From Ureibacillus endophyticus (GTDB lineage: Bacteria > Bacillota > Bacilli > Bacillales_A > Planococcaceae), in assembly GCF_003628435.1 (NCBI RefSeq), contig NZ_RBZN01000004.1:1-64000 (forward strand): a DNA stretch of 64,000 nucleotides. The letters are read 5' to 3'. The number at the start of each line of letters is the position of its first letter. The stretch's first letter is position 1. Below, in pieces: positions 28,869-38,409 of this stretch. The notes below the pieces were generated by a model that did not search any database, had not been told where the DNA came from, and saw nothing but the letters and a program-made list of their open reading frames with translations. The translations under genes and the position numbers were made by a program.

Positions 28869-29072
28869 ATGGCTGACCGTAGTTCAAATAAGTTACAAGT
28901 ACCTGGAGCACAGGCGGCAGTTGATCAAATGAAATACGAAATTGCTCGCGAATTTGGTGTAAACCTTGGACCAGAGGATGCTTCTCGTGCGAATGGTTCA
29001 GTTGGTGGAGAAATTACAAAACGTCTTGTGCAAATGGCAGAAGCACAATTAAGAGGTCGTTCAGGACAATAA
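28869..29072 (+). CDS. Alpha/beta-type small acid-soluble spore protein
   Basis: 67 residues from ATG 28869, with AAGGAGGTG 6-7 bases before it. It coats and protects spore DNA and is degraded at germination by the GPR protease. The two conserved blocks are present: [19 protein letters not shown] with the GPR site, and [17 protein letters not shown]. Length and composition are typical of SspA/SspB-like proteins. It is monocistronic with its own terminator. Confidence 0.95.
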   Translation: MADRSSNKLQVPGAQAAVDQMKYEIAREFGVNLGPEDASRANGSVGGEITKRLVQMAEAQLRGRSGQ

Positions 29073-29083
29073 AAATATAAAAT

Positions 29084-29134
29084 GACTAAGGGCTAATTCA
29101 AAAAACTATTTTTTGTGTCAGCCTTTAGTCTTTT
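29084..29134 (+). terminator. Terminator of the alpha/beta SASP gene
   Basis: GACTAAGGGCT pairs with AGCCTTTAGTC across a long loop, followed by TTTT. Confidence 0.7.
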
Positions 29135-29305
29135 ATTTAGTTTATTAACTATTTGTTCATTAATCATTATTATCTTAGAACTATCTATTAATACAGTTAG
29201 CTATTATTATTTTTTTCCAGAAATTCAAATTACTATATTTAAATTCCTTTCTTTGGTAGAATTGTTTTGCTTGAAAATTCTATAAAAAGAAGGGAATGGA
29301 GTGAA

Positions 29306-31669
29306 ATGTGGAAAAAGTTAACTGCTTCTGCACTTATGTTATCGCTTGCGGCTGCGAGTATTGCACATGTTGAAAATACAAGTGCTGCTGCAATTGATTC
29401 GAATGAAGTAACACGCGGGGAATATGTAAAAAAAGTAATTGAAACAATGGGATTAGAACTAGGTACTGGAAAAATAGTGAAATTTGAAGATGTACCGGAC
29501 TCTTTAAAACCTTATATTGAAAAAGCAATCGAATTAAAGTTAGTGTCAGGAAAAACGGAAACACAATTTGCTCCAGATGACAAGATTACGCGAGAAGAGG
29601 CAATTGTCATTGTTGCAAATGCGCTACAAAAGGATAGCGACTATTCTGAAGCAGTTTTAAATAAATTTAAAGATAGTAAAGAAATACAAAAAGATAACCG
29701 TGATGAAGTTGCAAAAGCTGTTTCATTAGGTATTTTAAAAGGTTATGGAGATCAGACATTAAAACCAACAAATGTTTTATCATATAGACATATGAATACT
29801 ATTTTAGAACGTTTCTTAAAGGAATATTCACCAGTGGAAGCAAATACAACTGTGTCTTTAAGAATTTTAGGAACATCGGATATTCATACGAATATTATGA
29901 ACTATGACTATTACAAAGATACTGAATCTAATAGTTTAGGTTTAGTAAAGACAGCTACACTAATTAAAAAAGCACGAGAAGAAAATCAAAATACATTGTT
30001 ATTTGATAATGGAGATTCTATACAAGGTACTCCACTTGGGTCATATAAACAAGCTGTAGCTGTACTTAAAGACGGGGAAGAGCACCCATCGATTACTGCT
30101 ATGGAATTGTTAGACTATGATGGTTCTACATTTGGGAACCATGAATTTAATTATGGATTAGATTATTTAGATGAAGTACTAGATGATGCAGATTTCCCTT
30201 ATGTAAATGCAAACATTAAAGATGCAACTACTGGTGAGAATCTGTATACACCTTATGTATTGATAGATAAAGAAGTTGTTGATTCACAAGGAAATAAAAC
30301 AACGATTAAAGTGGGAGTAACTGGTATTGTACCACCACAAATATTAAATTGGGATAAGTCTCATCTTGAAGGTAAAATTGTTGTAGACGATTCAGTACAA
30401 GCTGTTGAGAAGGTAGTACCCGTTATGGAAAAAGAAGGAGCAGATGTGATCGTTGTTCTTTCACATTCAGGATTAGGGGATACTACTCATGAAGTAGGGG
30501 AAGAAGACGTGACGTATCTACTGACAAAAGTAGAAGGTGTAGATGCCATCATTACTGGTCATGCTCATCAAGTATTCCCGGGACAAGTGGACGAGTCATT
30601 AACAGGCGTTGATTTAGAGCAAGGAACAATCAACGGTGTACCTGTTGTCATGCCAGGTAAATATGGCAGTCATTTAGGTGTGATAGATTTAACGCTTGAA
30701 CAAAAAGGTGAAGAATGGGAAGTTGTTAACTCTAAAGCCGAAGTACGTAAAATTGCAGAAGATGCATCTGATGTGGATAAGGAAGTAGCTGCAGTTGTAA
30801 AAGAAGCCCATGAAGGAACAATTGAATATGTTCGACAAGCAGTAGGTAACACAACTGCAGATATTCATAGTTACTTCTCACAAGTTCAAGACGATCCATC
30901 TATTCAAATTGTGACAAATGCACAGACAGAATATGTTAAAGAAAAAATAAAAGGTACACAATTTGAAAACTTACCTGTACTTTCAGCAGGAGCTCCTTTT
31001 AAAGCAGGTACTCGTAGCGATCCTGACTATTACACATTTGTTCCAAAAGGTGAATTAGCAATTAAAAACGTGGCTGATTTATATTTATATGATAATACTG
31101 TAGCAATTATTAAGGTTACAGGCGCAGACGTGAAAGAATGGTTGGAAATGTCTGCAGGTCAGTTTAATCAAATTGATCCATCGAAAACGGAAGAACAACA
31201 ACTAATTAATACAGAATTCCGTTCTTACAATTATGATGTGATTGATGGTGTAACGTATGAAATTGACGTAACACAACCTGCAAAATATGATGCAAATGGT
31301 AAACTTGTAAATGAAAAAGCAGAACGTATTGTTAATTTACAATATGATGGTAAACCAATTGACTTAACACAAGAATTTATCGTGGCAACAAATAATTACC
31401 GTGCAAATGGAACGTTCCCAGGTGTACGTAATGCATCTTATGTTGAAATTTACCCAGATGAAAACCGTCAAGCAATCATTGACTATATCATTGCGAATAA
31501 GACAATTGATCCTACTGCTGATGGTAATTGGAAGTTTTCTGAGCTACCAAAAGAAGCAAATATTGTATTTGAAACTTCTAAGAAAGCAGTGGATGTAATT
31601 CCTCAGAATAGTAATATTCAATACATCGGTGAGGGTACTGATGGCTTTGGTAAATATTCAATAAAATAA
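29306..31669 (+). CDS. SLH-anchored 5'-nucleotidase / cyclic-nucleotide phosphodiesterase
   Basis: 787 residues from ATG 29306 (GGAGTG upstream; the longer TTG start is less likely). A signal peptide ends near TSAAA. Two S-layer-homology segments follow (VTRGEYVKKVIETMGLEL and KDNRDEVAKAVSLGILKGY), so it should sit on the cell wall. The metallophosphoesterase domain has LGTSDIHTN, FDNGDSIQGT, FGNHEFNYG, LSHSGLGD and GHAHQVF, all metal or phosphate ligands. The 5'-nucleotidase C-terminal substrate domain follows from about residue 520. It probably releases phosphate and nucleosides outside the cell. No Pho box is evident upstream. Confidence 0.9.
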   Translation: MWKKLTASALMLSLAAASIAHVENTSAAAIDSNEVTRGEYVKKVIETMGLELGTGKIVKFEDVPDSLKPYIEKAIELKLVSGKTETQFAPDDKITREEAIVIVANALQKDSDYSEAVLNKFKDSKEIQKDNRDEVAKAVSLGILKGYGDQTLKPTNVLSYRHMNTILERFLKEYSPVEANTTVSLRILGTSDIHTNIMNYDYYKDTESNSLGLVKTATLIKKAREENQNTLLFDNGDSIQGTPLGSYKQAVAVLKDGEEHPSITAMELLDYDGSTFGNHEFNYGLDYLDEVLDDADFPYVNANIKDATTGENLYTPYVLIDKEVVDSQGNKTTIKVGVTGIVPPQILNWDKSHLEGKIVVDDSVQAVEKVVPVMEKEGADVIVVLSHSGLGDTTHEVGEEDVTYLLTKVEGVDAIITGHAHQVFPGQVDESLTGVDLEQGTINGVPVVMPGKYGSHLGVIDLTLEQKGEEWEVVNSKAEVRKIAEDASDVDKEVAAVVKEAHEGTIEYVRQAVGNTTADIHSYFSQVQDDPSIQIVTNAQTEYVKEKIKGTQFENLPVLSAGAPFKAGTRSDPDYYTFVPKGELAIKNVADLYLYDNTVAIIKVTGADVKEWLEMSAGQFNQIDPSKTEEQQLINTEFRSYNYDVIDGVTYEIDVTQPAKYDANGKLVNEKAERIVNLQYDGKPIDLTQEFIVATNNYRANGTFPGVRNASYVEIYPDENRQAIIDYIIANKTIDPTADGNWKFSELPKEANIVFETSKKAVDVIPQNSNIQYIGEGTDGFGKYSIK

Positions 31670-31680
31670 ACTCATTTTAA

Positions 31681-31714
31681 AGCTCTACATAAATTTACTT
31701 ATGTAGAGTTTTTT
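31681..31714. terminator. Bidirectional terminator
   Basis: AGCTCTACATAA pairs with TTATGTAGAGTT, followed by T's. It ends both the nucleotidase gene and the converging small gene, whose stop lies within it. Confidence 0.75.
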
Positions 31715-32054
31715 GATTGGTGTTTTTCATTTTTTGTATTTCTTTCATTAAATAATTTACTTGCATTTCTAATTCTTTTATTCGAGCTTCCTCAGATGTT
31801 TTAACAGAAGCGTCTTTAGAAGCGTTATTATAATTTTGATACACTTCCCGTTGAAGTTCTTCAAGCGCAAGGAAGGAAGCGTAAGATTCGATTATCCCTC
31901 CAATTAGAGAGAGAACACCGCCAAATGCACCTAGCTTAGCAATAAATAATTCGTTTTTACTAGAGGTATCTTCACCTTCAATATCTGTGATTGGGTTATT
32001 TACAATTGGGCGTTGAATAGGCGGAATGATAATAGGTCGATTTTGATATTGCAC
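31695..32054 (-). CDS. Hypothetical protein with membrane segment and coiled coil
   Basis: 119 residues from GTG 32054, with GGAGGGGG about 6 bases upstream. The N-terminus is proline- and isoleucine-rich (PIIIPPIQRPIV). A glycine-rich hydrophobic segment lies near residues 42-66, and the C-terminal half is a charged coiled coil ending KNTNQKTLHK. No family is recognised. It could be a small spore or envelope protein, but nothing in the sequence proves this. Confidence 0.65.
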   Translation of the reverse strand: MQYQNRPIIIPPIQRPIVNNPITDIEGEDTSSKNELFIAKLGAFGGVLSLIGGIIESYASFLALEELQREVYQNYNNASKDASVKTSEEARIKELEMQVNYLMKEIQKMKNTNQKTLHK

Positions 32055-32188
32055 GGTCCCCCTCCTCTATTGCCATTCTCTTTGTATTGTATGTCATGAC
32101 AAAGTGAAAGGAGACTAAGTTAATCTTTTAAAATAAAAAAGAAGCCTAAAGACGATGCAGTCTAAAGGCCATTCACACAAATAATGTT

Positions 32189-32860
32189 TTATGATTTATT
32201 TAAAATAAACGAAATAGCGGTTGAAAATTTATATTGTCGTCTAGATATACTATTCATTTTATCTAGTTCGTCTCGATTAATTAATTGAATACCGTTAGAT
32301 TTTGCTAAATTTTTAGCTGGGGTAGTGTAGTATTGGTTCGTAACAACGATTCCTACATCAGCTCGATAGTGTTTAATCGCACCAGCTACTTCTTGAACAG
32401 CGCGGATACCTGCTTTTTTATTTAAACACTTAGCTTGGACGACAAATGTTTTTTTTCCCTTCTTTAAAATCAAATCTGCTCCATAATCCTTAGATTTTTT
32501 AGTTAGCTTCACCTTATATCCATGTCTTTCATAAAGCTGTTTTAAGTACTTTTCAAATTCTTGCCCTGTCATTTCATCAATTTCATGAAGCTCCAATAAT
32601 TTATTTTTAGTAAAAAAGGATTTTACAAAATAAAAGATTGGTTTAAATAATTTGCTCAAAATTTTATAAACAAACATTCTCACAGGTTTATAAATACATG
32701 TAATGACGATTGCTAATAATAGATAAAAAGAAAAATCAGTTACGCTCGGTTGAACAGATAGCGAATTTAACATTGCTATCAAAATACAAAAAGCAAAAAT
32801 ACTAAGAATTAAAAACTCTGTTACTTTTGTTTCTTTCACTTTTACCTTTTGTTTTCTCAT
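32189..32860 (-). CDS. Membrane-anchored Mrr-like restriction endonuclease
   Basis: 223 residues from ATG 32860, which has AAAAGGA 8 bases upstream; an ATG at 32869 abuts that site. Two hydrophobic helices occupy about residues 16-60, then a basic linker. The C-terminal PD-(D/E)XK nuclease of Mrr type shows TGQEFEKYLKQLYERHGY, DYGADLILKKG and VQAKCLNK, giving the D...QxK active site, and VGIVVTNQYYTTPA. Related membrane-tethered Mrr proteins occur in Firmicutes; whether they cut DNA is unclear. No methylase or other defence gene is adjacent. Confidence 0.85.
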   Translation of the reverse strand: MRKQKVKVKETKVTEFLILSIFAFCILIAMLNSLSVQPSVTDFSFYLLLAIVITCIYKPVRMFVYKILSKLFKPIFYFVKSFFTKNKLLELHEIDEMTGQEFEKYLKQLYERHGYKVKLTKKSKDYGADLILKKGKKTFVVQAKCLNKKAGIRAVQEVAGAIKHYRADVGIVVTNQYYTTPAKNLAKSNGIQLINRDELDKMNSISRRQYKFSTAISFILNKS

Positions 32861-32995
32861 CGATGACATCCTTTTGCTAATATATTATGAAATTATTTTG
32901 TTTAATTAACGATTTAATATACGTTGTCATTTTTTACAGAAATAACAATCTATAAAGTAAACAAAGAATACTTATACTACACACTGAGGTGAAAA

Positions 32996-34177
32996 ATGGT
33001 GTATAAATTATTGTCCCATAACGACCTAGATGGTGTAGGTTGTGGTATATTAGCAAAGCTCGCTTTTGATAAAGATGTGAAGGTTCGATATAATTCCATT
33101 GCTTCTTTAAATCGTGAAATTGAATATTTTTTAGAAAATGATTCACCAGATACTTTTTTATTTATTACGGATCTTTCACCAAATGAGGAAAATGAGAAAC
33201 GATTAACTAGCCATTATGCAGAACATGAAAATATTCAACTGATTGATCATCATAAAACGGCATTACATTTAAATGAGCAGGATTGGGGTTATGTTTTAGT
33301 AGAGGATGAAGATGGCAAGCTCGCTTCAGCAACCTCATTATTTTATGAATATTTAGTATCAAACAAATATTTGAATCCAACAAAAGCGATTTCTGAATTT
33401 GTCGAATTAGTTCGGCAGTATGATACGTGGGAATGGGAAAAGAATGAAAATCAAAAAGCCCATTCTTTAAATTCTTTGTTTTTCTTAGTATCGATTGACG
33501 AGTTTGAAGAAATGATGATTGAACGTCTAAAATCAAGCGATCATTTTGATTTTGATGAATTCGAAAAGCGATTATTAAATATGGAAGAAGATAAAATTGA
33601 ACGTTACATTAATAGGAAAAAACGTGAAATTGTTCAAGCAAAAATCGGAAAACATTATGTTGGCATTGTTTATGCGGAATCTTATCATTCTGAATTGGGA
33701 AATGAGTTAGGAAAGGAATTTGCTCATCTTGATTATATTGCTATGCTCAGCTTAGGTGGAAAACGCATTTCTTTTCGTACCATCCATGATCATGTAGATG
33801 TTTCGGAAGTAGCTGGAACTTATGGTGGTGGTGGGCATCAAAAAGCTTCAGGATCTTCTTTAACCGAAAAAGCATTTAAACAATTTGTAACAGATACGTT
33901 CAATTTAGAACCTCTACATGCGGATGCAAAACGAAATCGTTATAATATAAAAGAAACATCCTTTGGTACGTTATATCAAAATCGTAGAGATGACTTGTTT
34001 TTCCTATATCAGAAAAACGGAAAATGGCACATTAAACAAAATAAGAAAAAATTATCCGATTCCTTTATTAGTTTTGCTGAAGGAGAAAAGTTCTTAAAAC
34101 GAAACTTTGAAGCATGGTTAGTAAAAGATGAATTCTTTGTGGAGTATTTAATAAATGAAGTTAAAAAGAAGGAGTAG
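32996..34177 (+). CDS. nrnB: NanoRNase NrnB, DHH-DHHA1 phosphoesterase
   Basis: A 393-residue DHH-family exonuclease that degrades very short RNAs (B. subtilis YngD/NrnB). SHNDLDGVGCG holds the first metal-binding aspartates. ITDLSPNEENE and LIDHHKTALH supply the DHH motif. The DHHA1 domain ends in YGGGGHQKASGSS, the substrate-binding glycine motif. A C-terminal extension matches NrnB rather than NrnA. GAGGTG precedes the ATG. A hairpin overlaps the stop codon. Confidence 0.92.
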   Translation: MVYKLLSHNDLDGVGCGILAKLAFDKDVKVRYNSIASLNREIEYFLENDSPDTFLFITDLSPNEENEKRLTSHYAEHENIQLIDHHKTALHLNEQDWGYVLVEDEDGKLASATSLFYEYLVSNKYLNPTKAISEFVELVRQYDTWEWEKNENQKAHSLNSLFFLVSIDEFEEMMIERLKSSDHFDFDEFEKRLLNMEEDKIERYINRKKREIVQAKIGKHYVGIVYAESYHSELGNELGKEFAHLDYIAMLSLGGKRISFRTIHDHVDVSEVAGTYGGGGHQKASGSSLTEKAFKQFVTDTFNLEPLHADAKRNRYNIKETSFGTLYQNRRDDLFFLYQKNGKWHIKQNKKKLSDSFISFAEGEKFLKRNFEAWLVKDEFFVEYLINEVKKKE

Positions 34178-34209
34178 TAAATGAGTAAATCATTGCTACT
34201 CTTTTTTTG
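34172..34209 (+). terminator. Terminator of nrnB
   Basis: GAGTAGTAAATGA pairs with TCATTGCTACTC, followed by seven Ts. The stem includes the stop codon. Confidence 0.8.
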
Positions 34210-34396
34210 TTGAAAGAAAAGAGTATTTTTTTAAGATTTACCCAGCTTCAATAAGTAAATTGTATTGAATTTTCTTAATTTAATGCCGATTAAAAAGGTG
34301 TACAAATGGATTGTATAAGGATAAAATAGTTGAGACTTTAGTAATATAATGGTTTAGTGTAATAAAATGGATTTGATATAAAAAGTGGTGAAATTG

Positions 34397-36763
34397 ATGA
34401 ATGGAAATCCTAGTGACATTGAATATATTAATCGAATATTTAATGAACTAACTGACAATATTATTGTACTAAATAAACTTAGAAACATATTATACATAAA
34501 TCCTCAAGCAATGAGGCTGTTTGATTTAAGTAATGTTAACGAACTAATTGGACAACCAATTAATACAATCTTTGTAGACTTGTTCGATTCAGAAGAAAAT
34601 AATATTTATACTGCAATGAAAAAAGCAAACGAGTCTTTCCTAGTAGATGTAAAGATAGAGCGAGTACATTTAGGGGATAACGCATACGAGATTCTTCTTT
34701 TGAAAACGATTGAACAAAATAAATTAGATGAGATTAATAAAAGGAAAATTTGCTTTTTTGATATGATGAGAAATGTTCAAAATGGCATTTTCTGTATGGA
34801 GAAAAATAAAGAGGGCCAATTTATTTATACAATGGCAGTTGGAAAACTTTTAGAGGAAATCGGTGTAGGGTGTAACACATTGATAGACAAAACGCCATCT
34901 GAAGTGTTTCCCAATGAAATCGCGCTACTTAAAGAAGAGCATTATAAGAAAGCATTCAAAGGATTTCATACAACATATGAGGTGAAGATAAAAAACAAAC
35001 TTCTATATGTTGATGTCACACCTGTAAAAAATGGAAAAGAAGTTACGGGATTAGTTGGAACAGTAACGGACTTTTCGGAATTAAGAACAACACAACAAGA
35101 GCTCCTTATTAATGAAGAAAGATTTCAAACGTTATTTAAGTATAGCCAAGACTATATCATTATCCTTAGTAAGAATGGCGATACAATTAATATGAATCCA
35201 AGTGCATTAGAATTTTTAGGATTAACAAATGAGGACATTTCAAGTTTTAGTTTATATGATATTATTCCAAGTAGTGATCAAGTACGAGTAAGAATCCATT
35301 TTGAACAAGCTACTCTAGGATATGCTCAAAATTTTGAACTTGGCTATAACCGTGAGAATGATAGAGAAGTATATTTTAATATCACACTATTTCCAATTAT
35401 TGTTGATTCCAATATTCAAGGAGTATATTTGGTAGCAAAGGATATTACAGAGCAGAAGAAAAATCAATTTAGAAATGCATATTTAGCTCAGCATGATGAA
35501 TTAACTACTCTTCCAAATAGAAGATGGATGGAAAGTAAACTTAATGAATCTTTACAACATGCAAAACTACAGAATAAGAATCTTGCTGTACTTTATATCG
35601 ATTTAGATCGGTTTAAATCCATTAATGATACGTTAGGGCATTATATTGGCGATCAATTACTCAAACAATTTGCTATGCGCTTAGTTCAGTGTGTTGGGGA
35701 TAATCATGTGTCCCGTATGGGTGGAGATGAGTTTATGGTCCTGATACCAGATACAATAGGTAAAATTGAAGCGACTGAAATAGCAGATGCGATTTTAAAA
35801 AGTTTAACCAGACCATTTTATATAGAAGATTATGAATTATTTATTACAACAAGCATAGGGATTAGTATGTTTCCGTCTACAGGAAACGATGGTATAGATT
35901 TAATGAAAAAGGCAGACATAGCTTTGTATAAAGCAAAAGAATTTGGCCGTAACATGTATCAACTGTACGATGTATCGATGAATAATAAAAATTATCAATC
36001 GTTAATTTTGGAAAGAGATTTGCGAAAAGCTATATTAAATGAAGAATTTATCGCTTATTTCCAACCAAGAGTAGATGCAAGTTCAGGTAAAGTAATTGGC
36101 GCAGAAGCATTAATTCGTTGGAATCATCCGGTTGTTGGATTAATTTCTCCAGGAGAATTTATACCTCTTGCAGAAGAAACAGGACTTATTATACCAATGG
36201 GGAAATGGATGAAAAAGAGAGTTTGCGAACAACTAGTTACATGGAGAGAAGCAGGACTTCCTATCGTGCCAATTAGTGTGAATATTAGTTCTCAGCGGTT
36301 TTTACAAAAAAACTTTGCCATGGATATTCGGGAGTTATTGGAAGAATACAATTTAGAAGGTAAATATTTAGAAATTGAAATTACAGAGAATTCAATTATG
36401 AAAAATGAAGAAACCGTAACCAAGACGTTAAGGGAATTAAAGGAACTTGGTGTGAAAATTTTTATTGATGACTTTGGTACAGGCTATTCTTCTTTTAATT
36501 ATTTAAAAACTTTCCAAATTGATGGTGTAAAGATTGACCGTTCTTTTATTCAGAACATATCATCAGAATCTGAAAATGCGAGTATCACGACAGCAATGAT
36601 TAAAATGGCGCAACATTTAAAATTAGACGTCATCGCAGAAGGTGTGGAAACTGAAGGGGAATTAAATTATTTACTTGAACAAAATTGTAATGAAATGCAA
36701 GGTTTCTTCTTTGGAAGACCATGCCCAATTGACGAATTTGAATGTAACTTTTTAAAAGGATAA
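34397..36763 (+). CDS. PAS-PAS-GGDEF-EAL cyclic-di-GMP protein
   Basis: 788 residues from ATG 34397, preceded by AAGTGGTG; upstream GTGs lie inside that site. PAS-like sensor segments fill residues 1-355 (NELTDNIIVLNKLRNILYIN and later RFQTLFKYSQDYIIILS). The cyclase domain has MGGDEF near residue 442, with an intact signature. No clear RxxD inhibitory site precedes it. The phosphodiesterase domain has GAEALIRWNHP near 569 and EITENS, IDDFGTGYSS and DGVKIDRSF, all intact. No membrane segment is seen, so it is probably a cytoplasmic sensor that makes or breaks c-di-GMP. Confidence 0.93.
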   Translation: MNGNPSDIEYINRIFNELTDNIIVLNKLRNILYINPQAMRLFDLSNVNELIGQPINTIFVDLFDSEENNIYTAMKKANESFLVDVKIERVHLGDNAYEILLLKTIEQNKLDEINKRKICFFDMMRNVQNGIFCMEKNKEGQFIYTMAVGKLLEEIGVGCNTLIDKTPSEVFPNEIALLKEEHYKKAFKGFHTTYEVKIKNKLLYVDVTPVKNGKEVTGLVGTVTDFSELRTTQQELLINEERFQTLFKYSQDYIIILSKNGDTINMNPSALEFLGLTNEDISSFSLYDIIPSSDQVRVRIHFEQATLGYAQNFELGYNRENDREVYFNITLFPIIVDSNIQGVYLVAKDITEQKKNQFRNAYLAQHDELTTLPNRRWMESKLNESLQHAKLQNKNLAVLYIDLDRFKSINDTLGHYIGDQLLKQFAMRLVQCVGDNHVSRMGGDEFMVLIPDTIGKIEATEIADAILKSLTRPFYIEDYELFITTSIGISMFPSTGNDGIDLMKKADIALYKAKEFGRNMYQLYDVSMNNKNYQSLILERDLRKAILNEEFIAYFQPRVDASSGKVIGAEALIRWNHPVVGLISPGEFIPLAEETGLIIPMGKWMKKRVCEQLVTWREAGLPIVPISVNISSQRFLQKNFAMDIRELLEEYNLEGKYLEIEITENSIMKNEETVTKTLRELKELGVKIFIDDFGTGYSSFNYLKTFQIDGVKIDRSFIQNISSESENASITTAMIKMAQHLKLDVIAEGVETEGELNYLLEQNCNEMQGFFFGRPCPIDEFECNFLKG

Positions 36764-36771
36764 ATTTTGTT

Positions 36772-36809
36772 AAAGCTTAGAATGTCTTATTGGCATTTTA
36801 GGCTTTTTT
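36772..36809 (+). terminator. Terminator of the GGDEF-EAL gene
   Basis: AAGCTTAGAATG pairs with CATTTTAGGCTT, followed by TTTTT. Confidence 0.75.
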
Positions 36810-36892
36810 CCTTGTAATCCATAAAATTGTAAATTGTTCTATAGCTCATGTATGATTGATTTAACGATAGAACTACTAGGAGTGATTTGGGG

Positions 36893-37954
36893 ATGGAAAT
36901 TGGACTAACTACCTTTGTTGAAACAACACCCGATGTAAAAACAGGTAAAGTAATTAGTCATGCAGAACGTATTCAACAAGTTTTAGAAGAAATTATTTTG
37001 GCAGATGAAGTGGGATTAGATGTATATGGTGTAGGTGAACATCATCGAAAAGACTATGCATGTTCTACACCGGCAGTACTATTGGCTGCAGCAGCTTCAC
37101 GAACAAAAAATATTCGCTTAACAAGTGCAGTTACCGTATTATCTTCTGATGATCCAGTACGTGTTTTTCAAGAGTTTTCAACGGTAGATGCCATTTCAAA
37201 TGGTCGTGCTGAAATTATGGCGGGTCGCGGGTCTTTTATCGAATCTTTCCCGCTTTTCGGCTATGATTTAAAAGATTACGATGAGTTATTTGAGGAGAAA
37301 TTGGATTTACTCCTTCAAATAAGAGAGAATGAAATCATTAATTGGGAAGGTCGCCACCGTCCATCTATTCCAAATAGAGGCGTTTATCCACGACCGGTTC
37401 AAGATCCATTACCAGTATGGATAGCAAGCGGTGGTACGCCGCAATCAGTAGCCCGTGCAGGTATGCTTGGTTTACCGTTAGCACTAGCGATTATTGGTGG
37501 AAGTCCGTTGCAGTTTGCAGCCCTTGTGAAGTTATATTATCGTTCCGCTGAAAAGGCAGGACATGACATTTCAAAATTAACTGTTGCGTCACACTCCCAT
37601 GGGTTTGTTGCCCAAACAACAGAAGAAGCGGTCGAAAAGTTCTTCCCACCGACACAATACGCAATGAATGTATTAGGAAGAGAGCGTGGTTGGGGACCAT
37701 ACACGCGGGACACTTTTGATTATGCTAGAAGTTTAGAAGGAGCTCTGTATACTGGTGATGTAAAAACAGTGGCAGAAAAAATTATATTACTCCGTAAAAA
37801 AGTTGGTATTACTCGTTTTATGCTCCATTGCCCAGTTGGGTCGATGCCTCATGAGGATGTTATGAAATCTATAGAATTATTTGGGAAAGAAGTAGCTCCA
37901 ATGGTTCGAGAAGAAGTTGATCGTTGGGAAGCATCGGGAATGCCTGAAGATTAA
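36893..37954 (+). CDS. LLM-class flavin-dependent oxidoreductase
   Basis: 353 residues from ATG 36893, with GGAGTG 8 bases upstream; a TTG two codons earlier is too close. It has the luciferase-like TIM-barrel layout. GVGEHHRKDYACSTPAVLLAAAASRT near residue 45 and GRAEIMAGRGSFIESFPLFGYD near 105 are characteristic, as is VWIASGGTPQSVARAG. It would use FMN supplied by a reductase. Its substrate is unknown. It stands alone between two terminators. Confidence 0.88.
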   Translation: MEIGLTTFVETTPDVKTGKVISHAERIQQVLEEIILADEVGLDVYGVGEHHRKDYACSTPAVLLAAAASRTKNIRLTSAVTVLSSDDPVRVFQEFSTVDAISNGRAEIMAGRGSFIESFPLFGYDLKDYDELFEEKLDLLLQIRENEIINWEGRHRPSIPNRGVYPRPVQDPLPVWIASGGTPQSVARAGMLGLPLALAIIGGSPLQFAALVKLYYRSAEKAGHDISKLTVASHSHGFVAQTTEEAVEKFFPPTQYAMNVLGRERGWGPYTRDTFDYARSLEGALYTGDVKTVAEKIILLRKKVGITRFMLHCPVGSMPHEDVMKSIELFGKEVAPMVREEVDRWEASGMPED

Positions 37955-37972
37955 TATTGAATCAAAAGCTAG

Positions 37973-37994
37973 TGAATGACTCATTAGCTTTTGA
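37973..37994 (+). terminator. Terminator of the LLM oxidoreductase gene
   Basis: CAAAAGCTA pairs with TTAGCTTTTG around GTGAATGACTCA. It lies about 20 bases after the stop. Confidence 0.7.
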
Positions 37995-38006
37995 TTTGCT
38001 AAAGCA

Positions 38007-38194
38007 TCAATCTATTTTTCTCTTAAATATCAGTTCGAAAAAGGCAGACATCCCGTATGCAGCAACACTTGGTGAAAAGATTTGAACTAACTCCCACCCT
38101 TGCTTTTCATGCTCTACTACTATTTCATGATAATCTTCTTTTGGTTTCTTTCCGAAATTTGTTAAATCTATTTTACGAATTTATGCTCATACAT
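38007..38194 (-). pseudogene. DUF4177-family small protein, single-base frameshift
   Basis: A minus-strand ATG at 38194 with AAGGGGTG upstream reads MYEHKFVK and then hits TAG. Adding one base after GTAAAA restores a 62-codon frame ending at 38007. It reads IDLTNFGKKPKEDYHEI, then EKQGWELVQIFSP and GMSAFFELIF. That is the full pattern of the small DUF4177 proteins. Everything except the missing base looks intact, so this is a recent mutation, a sequencing error in an A-run, or a slippage-tolerant gene. Confidence 0.82.
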
Positions 38195-38409
38195 TATAAA
38201 CACCCCTTTTAACAATAAATTTTAAATGAAGTAGACATTTCTGTATATATATTAAATTCCAATTTTTTGAATTTAATAAGCAAATTGTAGCCTTTCCCAC
38301 TCCCTACATCTCAGGTCTTAGATTAAATTACGTTTTAGGGCCATTTTGTTTTCAATTTATTTTTTGTATCCTTTAATTACATCAAATAAAGATTGAAAGG
38401 ACGATAATT
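38195..38409. other. Intergenic spacer before the DUF4097 gene
   Basis: AT-rich sequence with no supported ORF. The divergent promoters of the DUF4177 remnant and the DUF4097 gene should lie here. AAAGGACG before 38410 is the ribosome-binding site of the next gene. Confidence 0.5.

Noticed and set aside
32934..33146. 70-codon minus-strand ORF overlapping the nrnB start
   Set aside because: It is an antisense shadow of nrnB with no ribosome-binding site.
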